Shown here: one piece after another, positions 33,081-43,398 of the stretch | How positions within the stretch are numbered: the stretch's first letter is position 1 | Layout of the letters: every line of letters begins with the position of its first letter | Source of the DNA: Scolanthus callimorphus | Lineage: Eukaryota > Cnidaria > Anthozoa > Actiniaria > Edwardsiidae | DNA: 64,000 bases | Direction of reading: 5' to 3' | Assembly: GCA_033964015.1 (NCBI GenBank) | Contig: JAWWUD010000062.1 | Coordinates: forward strand, 62,001 to 126,000 | The notes under the pieces: generated by a model | Told to the model about the DNA's origin: nothing | The model's database searches: none | Seen by the model: the letters and a program-made list of their open reading frames with translations, nothing else | Made by a program: the position numbers and the translations under genes

Positions 33081-33992
33081 TTACATGTAATAAGGAAATA
33101 TTCCTACTTCTTCACTTTCAATAGCGTCCGTTTTCTTGCTTTTCCTCCCTACACAGGCTAGGTTAGGCCCGCATTGTTCCACGTCAACAACGATTAGTTT
33201 GACTCCATACAACAAAGACACTACTCCAAGTAAAATAGCCACCGAATGATCCAACCACCACAACCCAGGCTTGAATGCGCGGTACAACATTGTCGAGATT
33301 AGCATTCCGACGCTTGTTGTTCCAGCCAGTGCATTGTCGACTGCTTCGGCGCGGAGAGATGAACTTTTCAAACGCTTTGATATGTAATAAAAACTGTATG
33401 CCAGTAGAAGGTGGGCCACGGCACTAAACACTAGTATAACCAACAACTGTTGAGTCTGGTTAGGATGGTCTTGAAAGCAAAAGTGCACGACAGAAGCACT
33501 TAAAGTAGCGGTCCCAGTTAAGAGGAAGCAACATGCTATCATTAAAGTTGCAAGCCGTTCTTTGTGTCTTCCTCCGTCGTCACTGTTTAAGTCCTTGAAA
33601 CGCCATAGGACAACAACCGTGCTGAATGCCTCGAGCATAGCATCAAACGCGCACGAGAAAATAGAAGAGCTGGCGGTCTGATGCGAAGCGTAGAAAGATG
33701 AAATACTAATCGATAAAGTCGTAATGACTGCTATCACAGCAACTGCAAACGCCGCACGACCCCATCGTTGTCGAAAACTCACAGGAATGAAAACTTTCTC
33801 TTCAATTAAACTAAAGAAGATGACATCTTCTTCTTCAAAGTCCGGGATGTTCTCGATCTCTTCCGCGGAAAGCTCAAACGCGTTTGTTTCAAGCCGTTCC
33901 GGTGAGGAGGACAATAAGGGCAGAAGTTTTTCGTTTTCGTCGTCGTGTTTCACTGCATTTTTTAGAAGCTGGTATCCTTGAAGGCAGGACAT
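33081..33992 (-). CDS. TMEM163-like cation-efflux membrane protein
   Basis: A single exon of 303 codons; vertebrate TMEM163, a zinc-efflux member of the cation diffusion facilitator group, is about 290. The start ATG at 33992 gives a ~75-residue cytosolic head with LLPLL and acidic stretches (EEIENIPDFEEED). Six hydrophobic segments follow at about 80-105, 111-131, 148-170, 183-205, 222-238 and 248-270. The second contains FDAMLEAFSTVVVLWRF; D117 and E121 occupy the D-x3-D metal-site spacing of the family. D219 in AVDNALAG and D248 in WLDHS are further candidate ligands in the fifth and sixth segments. Single-exon structure could indicate a retrocopy, but the frame is intact. Family call good, exact orthology uncertain. 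Confidence 0.8.
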   Translation of the reverse strand: MSCLQGYQLLKNAVKHDDENEKLLPLLSSSPERLETNAFELSAEEIENIPDFEEEDVIFFSLIEEKVFIPVSFRQRWGRAAFAVAVIAVITTLSISISSFYASHQTASSSIFSCAFDAMLEAFSTVVVLWRFKDLNSDDGGRHKERLATLMIACCFLLTGTATLSASVVHFCFQDHPNQTQQLLVILVFSAVAHLLLAYSFYYISKRLKSSSLRAEAVDNALAGTTSVGMLISTMLYRAFKPGLWWLDHSVAILLGVVSLLYGVKLIVVDVEQCGPNLACVGRKSKKTDAIESEEVGIFPYYM

Positions 33993-36986
33993 TCCGGGAA
34001 ATTACGCCGTCAACGCATTCTCGTTAATATATCACTTGTCAGCAAACCGACAGCGATTTTCCTTGACAACGCTAAAGGAAAGCATCTTTCTTGCTTTGCA
34101 GCTCAATAATTGTAACGCTTCAGTTACGTGAAGTAAAAATATACATTTTTTAACGCCACTCAAAACTTTTCCGCTTTTGTTAATCTCCACCTAAGCGTGC
34201 ACATATATTCCGATCAATTCAATTCTTAGCCTTTTGCTCTGCTTGAAAAGTTTCGCGAAGCCTAAATAACATCAGTAGGGATACCATCAAGAAAAAAGGC
34301 TGCTTTATTTGTTTTAAACTCAGGAATGTTAGGATTTTTACGATTAAGTAACTTTTAGCTACTTTGTCGTCCCTGTTCGTGTTTTTACTCCAAATCGTCA
34401 TCATTTTATTGCAACATTTTCAACAAGAAAGATCGGAACTCGCCTCAATGCCTGATTTGGCACGTTTAGCGTCTCTGCATATTATTACGTTGCTAGAGCA
34501 TATCATTCACTTTAAATAAACAACATTTAGGACCTACTAACTTTGACTATCTTTCTGGCTCGTATCTAAAACGTTCTAGATATACACTAGGTTTTCGCAT
34601 GTATATTTTTTAATGACTTGATAGAAACTCCATTATCTAAGCTGTATTATCTGGGATTAGTCTAGTATTGAATATAGTGCAGTGGCCGCAAACCATTGCT
34701 TACAAGCCCTGTAAGGGTATAGTCAGATTCTACTTTCTCAACTTTTCTGAAAATAAGGAATTGCAATAAAGAGGGTCATTTCAGAAACAAGCTGCAAGAA
34801 GCAAATATAATATAAATTGAAATTAAGCTGATTGCTGTTAAAAACTCGAGCATTTATGCCGTTGTTTATGGATTCGTTGTTTTGTTTATATTACTATTGA
34901 ACTGTAGAAATAAATCCTTTTGTCAGAACCCCAATAGATCCCTTTCGCTTGGGCGTAATGTTGTCCCATTTCAGATCACGTTGCATTCCTGCCGCCAAGC
35001 GAAAGAGATAATGACGTCTATAGCAGAAAAACTGAACATGCTAGTTTCGCACGTACTTTCTGTATTTAGTTTTTAGAGCTATAGTAGAATCCTAATTCTG
35101 GCCACTCATGCTTTTTTACTAAAACTTTATTTAGATAGAGAGCAAAGATTTTGGTAAATTTTGAAAAGTGACCGACACCAAAGTTTTGGTTGAAGCCATT
35201 GCCCGTTCCTCTTCAATCATTCATTTTTCAAGTTTGCGCGGCCCTTATGCCGTCCAAAGAGCCCTAATTCCGGACACTTTTCTTGCGTTCTCTTATTATA
35301 CTTTACTTCATGCGAGCTACTAACTAATTCTACAGCCAAAGTATTTCTTGGAAGTGATAATATCTTGTACACCTTGTTAATGTCACTCCCACAAAACTAA
35401 ACGCGTTTTTCAGAAATTTTTTAACTCGCTCGCGTCGCGTCAAAAATGCATGGTCGGATATTTTGGGCTCTGGATATGTTAAACCTCGACTATCAGTGAT
35501 TTTAACTATTTGTTCGAATTTATTTTTAAGAGGCGCATTTGCTTATGCGAGCCGATATTCTAACAGTGATTTTTACAAAAGTCCCTCTTGTGCAAAAAAT
35601 CTTTGCGCGTTTTTTTTTCCCGAAACTTCGGATTTTGGGTCATTCGACCTTCATTTTTTTGTCATTCAAGTTCGATGAAAATTGTACGAGCGAAATTGCA
35701 GTACAAGATAGAGCCAAAAAATGACCATGAAAGTGGAGCAATATCAATGTGCTCTTATTTTACTGCCAATATAAATCCGATACGATTTACGAACTCGGCA
35801 ATCCACTACTCCTCCTGAGATTAAGTTCAAAATTTCATGACCGTAGCTTTACAGGTAGATTCGCGATTACTATTTATTCAGGAGCAGCTAAAAAAAATAA
35901 AAAGTTCAAGTGTGGACGCAGCAGCTGACAGCAGTGAGCAGGTAATTTAGGGGTCGTAACGTTTTGGTGTTAGGTCTTGGTTTTATAGACACCCGATACC
36001 ATGGATACACTAAAGTTCGAAAATTACGTCAAAAGAACTAAAAGTTCACTAACTGTTCTAGCCTAAGTATCAGGCGGAACTTAATTTTTCCAATAGAAAA
36101 TTTTCAAGGGAAACGAGGGAGGGCCTGCTTGACTGTTAACTCATCGCCCAGAAATAACTGAGAAATTATTTGTTATAACAGAAAAACCTTATTAAAACTT
36201 TCCAAGTTTCATCTGTACATTCTGAAACGTTCTCCCAGTTTCTCTGTTTTCATTGTCCAAGTGCCGGCCAAAACAAAAGGCGCCCTTGAAGTCGTTGGTA
36301 AAACCAAAAACTTAAGAAACCTCCCACGGTCGGATTTCTACGAATTAAATTTGGATACGTGTTATTCCTACGTCTTTGACGTCAATTAATTCCCATGTTG
36401 CATTTTGGCCAGGTGAGAGAGGCCCGCTTTGGGGGGTCAGAGGATTTTGGGTAATACAAGGTCAAAAGATGCAGTGATCCTCCCTCTATAAGTACAGTAA
36501 TTAACGTGATCCCCCCTCAGAGCAGTTAAACACACACACACACCCTATTTCACCTAGTAGAAGACATTTACAGATAGAGAATCGCATTTTTGCGCGCCCG
36601 AATTTTGATAAACGCATTTCATCAAGCCTCAGAGAAAGTGTACATGAACGTTTTTTATGTATAGTAAACAAATCCTCTAGGTTTTATTATTCATGCGCGT
36701 AATTGCGCGCCGAAATGACGAAATTATTATTATTCATTTGCGTGAAGCGCGGCCCAAATGACGAATTGCTAGCCTGTAACGTCGAACTCACGCTTCTTCT
36801 TTCAAACATAGTGACAAATACAACATAAATGATCAGGGCGCGCAACATTATCATAGCGGCCTTGTTCCACCGAGAGTCTCTGTGCCGAAATTCCTATTAA
36901 CAACATTTGTAACTTCATTTAGATACCTTTGAAAACAAAATGAAGGTTTCACTATTCGGTACGTACTCAGCTTTCCTCGGTCTGAA
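33993..36986. other. Non-coding stretch right of the TMEM163-like gene
   Basis: No gene was supported. It includes an inverted repeat at about 34925-35005 (CCTTTCGCTTGGGCG with CGCCAAGCGAAAG) related to the palindrome at 52221-52404. A (CA)n tract lies at about 36531-36545, next to G/C-run sequence whose partner may be near 41215-41240. Confidence 0.45.
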
Positions 36987-37429
36987 TCAGTCGCGCCTTC
37001 TTGATAGCAAAGATTTCCAATAAACAGACCATATCTCCGTTAGCTTTTTCTTCAAATTTATAGAAAAGCTGCCCAAACTTTTTGAGGAAACTTTAACACT
37101 AGAAAGAGTTCCAAGACCACAGATCTTTAAAGCATTATCAACAAATGTCACCGACCGAGAATTGTGTACCATGTTTACAGCTTTTCCTACTAATGTATTC
37201 TGATAAAACGGGTCTTTCAATCTCAACCAATATTTCACCACCAAAAAAATAACCTGTACCATAAGTGGGACTCTGCCCAACTCTCCATAAACCGCAATAT
37301 TTGACGACTTCGAATGAACTCCCAGAACCCGCTTACAGAACTTCAAGTGAAGTTTCTCCATTACGGGAATCACCGAAAACAGTTTTGTTCTGAAAGAGCC
37401 ATTGTTCTGAATCTTCCCCAAAAGATCAC
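36987..37429 (-). pseudogene. LINE reverse-transcriptase C-terminal fragment (downstream part)
   Basis: Minus-strand frame with KLHLKFCKRVLGVHSKSSN and AVYGELGRVPL, a pattern of the region after the reverse transcriptase core in non-LTR elements. It is cut at 37429 by the LTR element and continues at 40374 on the other side, with ATCAC duplicated at the break. Confidence 0.75.
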
Positions 37430-38419
37430 TGTCACGTAGTGCCCTCCGTAAATTAATCGTATTATCATAGTGGTTATAATTAGGTTATCATAAGGAATAA
37501 TACAGTAATGATAATTAGAAACTCTATTGTTTCTAGAAAGCAATTAAAAATCATAACAATAAGTTAGTAATTTCATCACAGTAGTTTACATCTTTATTGC
37601 ATTTAGCACCTTGTAATAGGGCAATCAGACTTATGTAATCTATCTTCTTTTCAATCTCGGAACAATGAATGTCACAAGTTTTGAACGTAAAATTGTATAA
37701 ATACGCGCAGGAAAGTTGTTGAAGAAAGAGAGTTGAGTTGGAAGCGGCACGTACGGTTCGTAGTTGAAGTGTTTGGCCGAGGGCCGGGAGAGTTCTCCGT
37801 TATATTTTGCAGATTTGGCACGCTCACAGCTGGGAATCACCAGTTGGGATTCACGATAGTCAGAGGTGGATTAAAGTGTTAATTAATTGGAAACTGCTAG
37901 TTGAAGGAGAGGAGAAGAGAAGTAAACAAAGTATCAAAGTCATGTGGACAAGGGAAAGGAGCTGAACGAAAACAGAAATTTGGCGTGTAAAGTTGGAGTT
38001 GGAGTTATTGGAGTTGGAGTTTTATGGAGAGACACATTTACGGAAATTGGATTGTTTTTTTGTTGCAAGTTACGGGATTGTTTTACGAACGCTTGAATGG
38101 GAGGACATATATATAGTAAGGTAACAAAGAGAATTTGTATGAACTGAAATATAAAGGAATGTAAATCAACCAATTATGCTAGGACATTGAAAGTTTGCAA
38201 CGGAACGTTATATGAAGTATTTATTAGTATTTATTTAGTTATTAGTTATTGGCCATAAGCCATCATTAGTATTATTAGTAATTATATTATTGCTATTGTA
38301 GTATTTAGAATTAAAATTAAACTAATTGTTATTCTTAGTATCGAGTCTTTACTGGAAGGGGAACACGTCAGTGCGCGGACACAGGGGGCCCACATTTTCC
38401 TGTGACACGCAACGTCACA
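37430..38419 (+). repeat. 5' LTR (990 bp)
   Basis: TGTCACG...CGTCACA. Nearly identical to the 3' LTR apart from a 117-bp duplication there and small indels. Confidence 0.93.
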
Positions 38420-38671
38420 GTTTTTTGGTGGCAGCGGTGGGATCCCTTTGGTTGTTTAAACGTGTTCCTCAGAAGTAAAAACTCTGGACAACTTAGCTAT
38501 TAGTTAATTAGTAGTAGTAGATTATGGAACCTGTTAGTAAAGCAGTAGATTACGACTCTTGGGAGTTAGATAATTTAAGAAAGGAAGCTGAGAAAAGGGA
38601 AATAGCATTCTCAAGTAAGGACGGCGTAAAAACAGAAGAGTCAGTCAGTGCCAGAAAGCAGTGTTAAATTT

Positions 38672-39214
38672 ATGAAGATAAGAGAAATGAGAGAAAATGA
38701 AGACATAGATGATTATTTCAGGATATTTGAAATGACTGCTAGAGCACAGAAATTGCCAGAGACTCAATGGGTAGGAAACCTGGTACCTAAACTTACTGAG
38801 AAGGCTAAGTCTATTTATTTAGAGATTCCGGATAGCGTTTGCCAGAATTATAAGGAGACTAAAGCTGCTATTATTAGGGCCTATCAACTAACATCTGATC
38901 ATTATAGATACCGGTTTCGCAATTCCCAGAAACAGCCCGACGAGGATTTTGTGCAGTGGGGAAGTCGAACGAGACGATACCTTAACCGTTGGATGCCTGT
39001 AGCAGAGGCAACAGGTAACCCAGAAAAGATCTTAGAGCAGGTGATAATTGAAAGACTTCTTGATGCGGTAAGTCCAGAGCTCAGATCTTGGTTAAAGGAG
39101 CAAAAGCCCAAAACTGCTGAAGAGTTAGGCAATTTGGCAAACTTGCATGTGCAAGCCAGAAAGGGACCACTTGGAAGCAATCATGGTAACGTAGACGCCC
39201 TTAGCCGAGTTTAA
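38672..39214 (+). pseudogene. gag-like capsid fragment fused to the end of RNase H
   Basis: The gag start is probably the ATG at 38524 (MEPVSKAVDYDSW), but that frame stops after 47 codons. A second frame (first ATG 38672) carries MKIREMRENEDIDDYFRIF, WVGNLVPKLTEKA and YRYRFRNSQKQPDEDF, which resemble the retroviral-type capsid C-terminal (SCAN-like) region. It ends abruptly in NHGNVDALSRV, the sequence usually found at the end of RNase H in Gypsy-type pol. The join after about KGPL marks the internal deletion. Confidence 0.75.
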
Positions 39215-39275
39215 GTACTTAAGCATAGACGTGCACTATTTTATTAGCATAAAATAGTCTTTTTTAGGGGGGAGG

Positions 39276-40373
39276 TGTCACGTAGTGCCCTCCGTAAATT
39301 AATCGTATTATCATAGTGGTTATAATTAGGTTATCATAAGGAATAATACAGTAATGATAATTAGAAACTCTATTGTTTCTAATTATCATTACGTAGTGCC
39401 CTCCGTAAATTAATCGTATTATCATAGTGGTTATAATTAGGTTATCATAAGGAATAATACAGTAATGATAATTAAAAAACTCTATTGTTTCTAGAAAGCA
39501 ATTAAAAATCATAACAATAAGTTAGTAATTTCATCACAGTAGTTTACATCTTTATTGCATTTAGCACCTTGTAATAGGGCAATCAGACTTATGTAATCTA
39601 TCTTCTTTTCAATCTCGGAACAATGAATGTCACAAGTTTTGAACGTAAAATTGTATAAATACGCGCAGGAAAGTTGTTGAAGAAAGAGAGTTGAGTTGGA
39701 AGCGGCACGTACGGTTCGTAGTTGAAGTGTTTGGCCGAGGGCCGGGAGAGTTCTCCGTTATATTTTGCAGATTTGGCACGCTCACAGCTGGGAATCACCA
39801 GTTGGGATTCACGTTAGTCAGAGGTGGATTAAAGTGTTAATTGGAAACTGCTAGTTGAAGGAGAGGAGAAGAGAAGTAAACAAAGTATCAAAGTCATGTG
39901 GACAAGGGAAAGGAGCTGAACGAAAACAGAAATTTGGCGTGTAAAGTTGGAGTTGGAGTTATTGGAGTTGGAGTTTTATGGAGAGACACATTTACGGAGA
40001 TTGGATTGTTTTTTTGTTGCAAGTTACGGGATTGTTTTACGAACGCTTGAATGGGAGGACATATATATAGTAAGGTAACAAAGAGAATTTGTATGAACTG
40101 AAATATAAAGGAATGTAAATCAACCAATTATGCTAGGACATTGAAAGTTTGCAACGGAACGTTATATGAAGTATTTATTAGTATTTATTTAGTTATTAGT
40201 TATTGGCCATAAGCCATCATTAGTATTATTAGTAATTATATTATTGCTATTGTAGTATTTAGAATTAAAATTAAACTAATTGTTATTCTTAGTATCGGGT
40301 CTTTACTGGAAGGGGAACACGTCAGTGCGCGGACACAGGGGGCCCACATTTTCCTGTGACACGCAACGTCACA
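39276..40373 (+). repeat. 3' LTR (1098 bp) with a 117-bp tandem duplication
   Basis: Same ends as the 5' LTR. The block at about 39285-39391 is repeated from about 39392, making this LTR ~108 bp longer than its partner. Confidence 0.9.
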
Positions 40374-40490
40374 ATCACCACCCCAAACTTCACAACCATA
40401 TAACAAAATGGGCGCCACAAGCGAAGAGAAGAGTTTTAGAAGAACATTATCGCTAGAAGAAAAGCCAGACAACAGATCATGACAGGCGTG
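40374..40490 (-). pseudogene. LINE reverse-transcriptase fragment (upstream part)
   Basis: Minus-strand frame with LLKLFSSLVAPILLYGCEVWG, the well-known segment after the LINE catalytic core. It leads straight into the LTR insertion point. Sequence beyond ~40490 no longer reads as LINE. Confidence 0.75.
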
Positions 40491-41393
40491 TAAATGTCAA
40501 CACTTCCACAAGAAATAAGCTTTACTTTTTCTTTGGGTAAAATAGTTCTTCGATTAATAAAGCGTTTATTGGAATGAGAAAGGAAAGCGTAGTCAAACTC
40601 TGGAGGATCTTGTGTCTTCTTTCTCCACTCAACATTGTACGAGTTCTGGCGTTTAAAGTCTAACCAATAGCGTATATGTAATGCTTGTAGCCAGAGCTGA
40701 AATCGCTCAGCTTCCGACACTTCAAAGAAATAGGCAGCTCCATGTTCTGTTCTGACTACATCTTCTGTATTTACCTTAATGTAACCTAGTGTTACGCTTG
40801 CCGCAAGGCCAGAGAACCAGCCTGAGGCGGAAAGCCGAAACTGGTAGCATAACCAAAACCTGGAGGGGGAGAGGAAAACGGAGGGAATGGGTGACGGAGC
40901 GTAGAAACTGAGTTAGTAACCTGCTGTGGGGCAGAGTTAGGAGCCGTAGCGGTGGAACTTGACCTGGATAAACATGCGCATACTGACCTGTCATTGATCG
41001 CGAGTGATTAAACCGAGTAATAACCCGTTTCATCACATTGGATAACTCCTGTAAGCGTGCACTGAAGTTATCATAAAAATAACGATAATTTCATACAAAT
41101 GAAAGAGAAGTTGCTGGAATAACTACTTAGAAAATGTCTTGTGATCCCCCCTTTCAGGGCTTTAGGTTTTGAGAGATCCCCCCTTTCGCCCGCCCCAGAA
41201 TGAAGTGATCCCACCAAAAATCCTCTGCCCCCCCTTATCTTTTAAACCATAATTGTCCTGTAATCTGTGTCATTATTACATCACCCGCGCTATATACTAT
41301 AGTTTATCGTAAGTACAACAGTAATCATTCAAAATACGTTAAATGATTGAAGCTACATGCAAGTGAGGAGATTGTTATTGCATTAATATAACG

Positions 41394-41545
41394 AAGCACG
41401 GGTGGCGCAGCGTGTAAAGCGCTTGCCTCTCACCTCTGTGCACCGGGTTCGAATCCCAGTCGGGGGCAGTTGGGATTTTTCTCTGCTGTTTCGAACCTTG
41501 TGTTCATCGTGGGTTGAAGTGATTCGTCATTTCTCCTGTGTTTCA

Positions 41546-41577
<32 letters not shown>

Positions 41578-41640
41578 CGTCTCTCAGCCCACTACACTTA
41601 ACCACTATGCGAGGGACGTTAAACAAACAAAGTGCTCACT
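41394..41640 (+). mobile_element. tRNA-derived SINE
   Basis: The head has an A box (TGGCGCAGCGTG, from 41403) and a B box (GGTTCGAATCC, 41446-41456) at tRNA-like spacing. A body with GAGACAATAAACCGAGGTCC and a GGGACGTTAAACAAACAA tail follow. It is non-coding. The lack of a clean 3' acceptor stem argues against a working tRNA gene. Confidence 0.8.
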
Positions 41641-42707
41641 ACAGAATGATACATCCTAACAACCACTCATGATTGTAAACTGCATTGTATAAATCGCAGT
41701 CCGCATCTAGGGATCAGACATGTCCACATCTGTAAACCGCATTTGAACATGTCCATATGATAATTTGCGGTATACAAGTGCATACATTTCATTTTTTTTT
41801 TCATTTGACTGTGGAATGAGGTTGTATTGAATTCTGTGCATACTCCACGAGTCATCGAACCATCAAAGATTGAGTCTTCATCATTTTTACGTTTTAAGCG
41901 CTGCATTGGAACAAACTGGGCTTTGTTTTCGTGGAAAATGCATCTAAATTAGTTGAATGTAGCCCTGAAATGTTAAGAAAACATGATAATACCGAAAATG
42001 GAATATGTATAATCAATTTCGTGTTTGACCTGTGCGGCGTGAACCCGACATCGTTCGATTCACGTGTCTCTGGTATAGAATCCTCCATGGATTGCCTGAC
42101 AAATAAAGGTCGACTAGATAAATCACCAAATAACTACGCCTTGAATTTGTCAATTTTTCACTCAATTCTATATAAAGATAGATATAGACAGAAGCCCGAG
42201 TTCACGCAGTTATGCGTCTAGTTCTTATTTCATCATGATTCGTTCTACTAAACAAAAGAAGCTTTGTGACGCAACTCGGGAACAATACACATCGACAGGT
42301 TCTTTTTGTCACCGGAGTTGAACCTTCTAGCTTGAGAGACCAATCGTCCAAGCTTTTCTCGAGTTTCGAGAGAAAACATTGACTTTTATTAGCATCATAA
42401 TAATACACATGAAAAAATCTCTGGATTCTGATTGGCTGAGAGCAGTGCAGTTTTTAGGTAACAAAGTGCCGAAAAAAGGTAACAAAGTGCAAAAATGGTT
42501 AACAAAATGCAAATTTTCTTTTGAAATGCTAAAATATTTTGATAACATAGAGCTATATTATGGAAACTTTGTTTTTTGTCCATGTTCAAATTCTGTCAGG
42601 TTTTGGTCCATATTTCAATCAAGGAAAAATTCGTGCGGCTTGTTCAGTTTGTAAGCAGATTTTTTGTGAATGACTCCTTAGAATTTTTTTCATGTGTATT
42701 ATTAAAA

Positions 42708-42872
42708 GGAAATCATACGACTTTTCTCGTTCAATTTGGAATTTATTTACACTCGTGGGTTTTTCAAAAAGCTCAAATTGCACTCGCCGGCGGCTCGTGC
42801 AATTTTGATACTTTTTGAAAAACCCACTCGTGCAAATAAATTCCAAATTGAACTCGAAGTCGTATGATTTCC
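42708..42872. repeat. Palindrome, ~80-bp arms
   Basis: GGAAATCATACGACTT at the left pairs with CGTATGATTTCC at the right, folding at about 42790 around GCACTCGCCGGCGGCTCGTGC. Confidence 0.85.
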
Positions 42873-43398
42873 TATACAAACAACTATGGATGTTCGATGT
42901 GTAGATAAGCACGTGGTAGTGATTTGCCAGGCACCATAGCCCGAAACACAAACTTGCGTGACGGCGAGTTGACACAGGACGCCTGCGGACGAGGCTGGCC
43001 CGCGGTATGCAAATCAGAAAGGCGAATGTTTATCAACAAAACTCACATGTCGTAACCTAGCTAGAATCCGGTATAGAAGCTCAGATTCTGAACCCATTCT
43101 CGTAATGAATTGCACAATACATCACAACCAAGTTTTACTTACACGTCGTCAGTTTACTTGAATACTACTCGAGTTCAGATTGACAAAGTAAAGATTGCAT
43201 GCATGATTTTGTGGCTTGTCGTGTTTGACGGGTTTATCAGGTACCTCAACCAGCCAATCACCATCCGGTATTGCCGGTAAAACTTGTTTTGATGCGAGCG
43301 TAACAACTTTTACAACTCCACGTTGCCTTTACTCAGTAGTGTTTTCAGCCTCGAAGTAACAGTTTCCTTTCTCTGCTTTTCGCCTAAATAGATCATCA

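Larger units (their letters stand above)
37430..40373 (+). mobile_element. Internally deleted LTR element nested in a LINE
   Basis: LTRs at 37430-38419 and 39276-40373 begin TGTCACGTAGTGCC and end CAACGTCACA. The flanks are ATCAC at 37425-37429 and 40374-40378, a perfect 5-bp duplication. A TGGTGGCAGCGGTGG primer-binding-type sequence follows the left LTR, and an AGGGGGGAGG polypurine tract precedes the right LTR. Only ~856 bp of interior remain, coding a gag-like fragment. Almost all of pol is missing, so it is non-autonomous. Confidence 0.92.
40491..43398. other. Stretch with a SINE, a palindrome and unassigned frames
   Basis: A minus-strand frame at 40720-40436 extends upstream without stop towards 40800 (NTEDVVRTEHGAAYFFEV, then RFQLWLQALHIRYWLDF). 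It looks like a protein domain, possibly a repeat-encoded or PH-like fold, but I cannot name it. Otherwise only the SINE at 41394-41640 and the palindrome at 42708-42872 were recognised. Confidence 0.4.

Noticed and set aside
41394..41470. Functional tRNA gene
   Set aside because: A and B boxes are present, but the acceptor stem does not close and the sequence runs into a SINE body and tail.
42379..42975. Several 65-118-codon frames
   Set aside because: They lie in or beside a palindrome, on both strands, with no splice context or recognisable domain.
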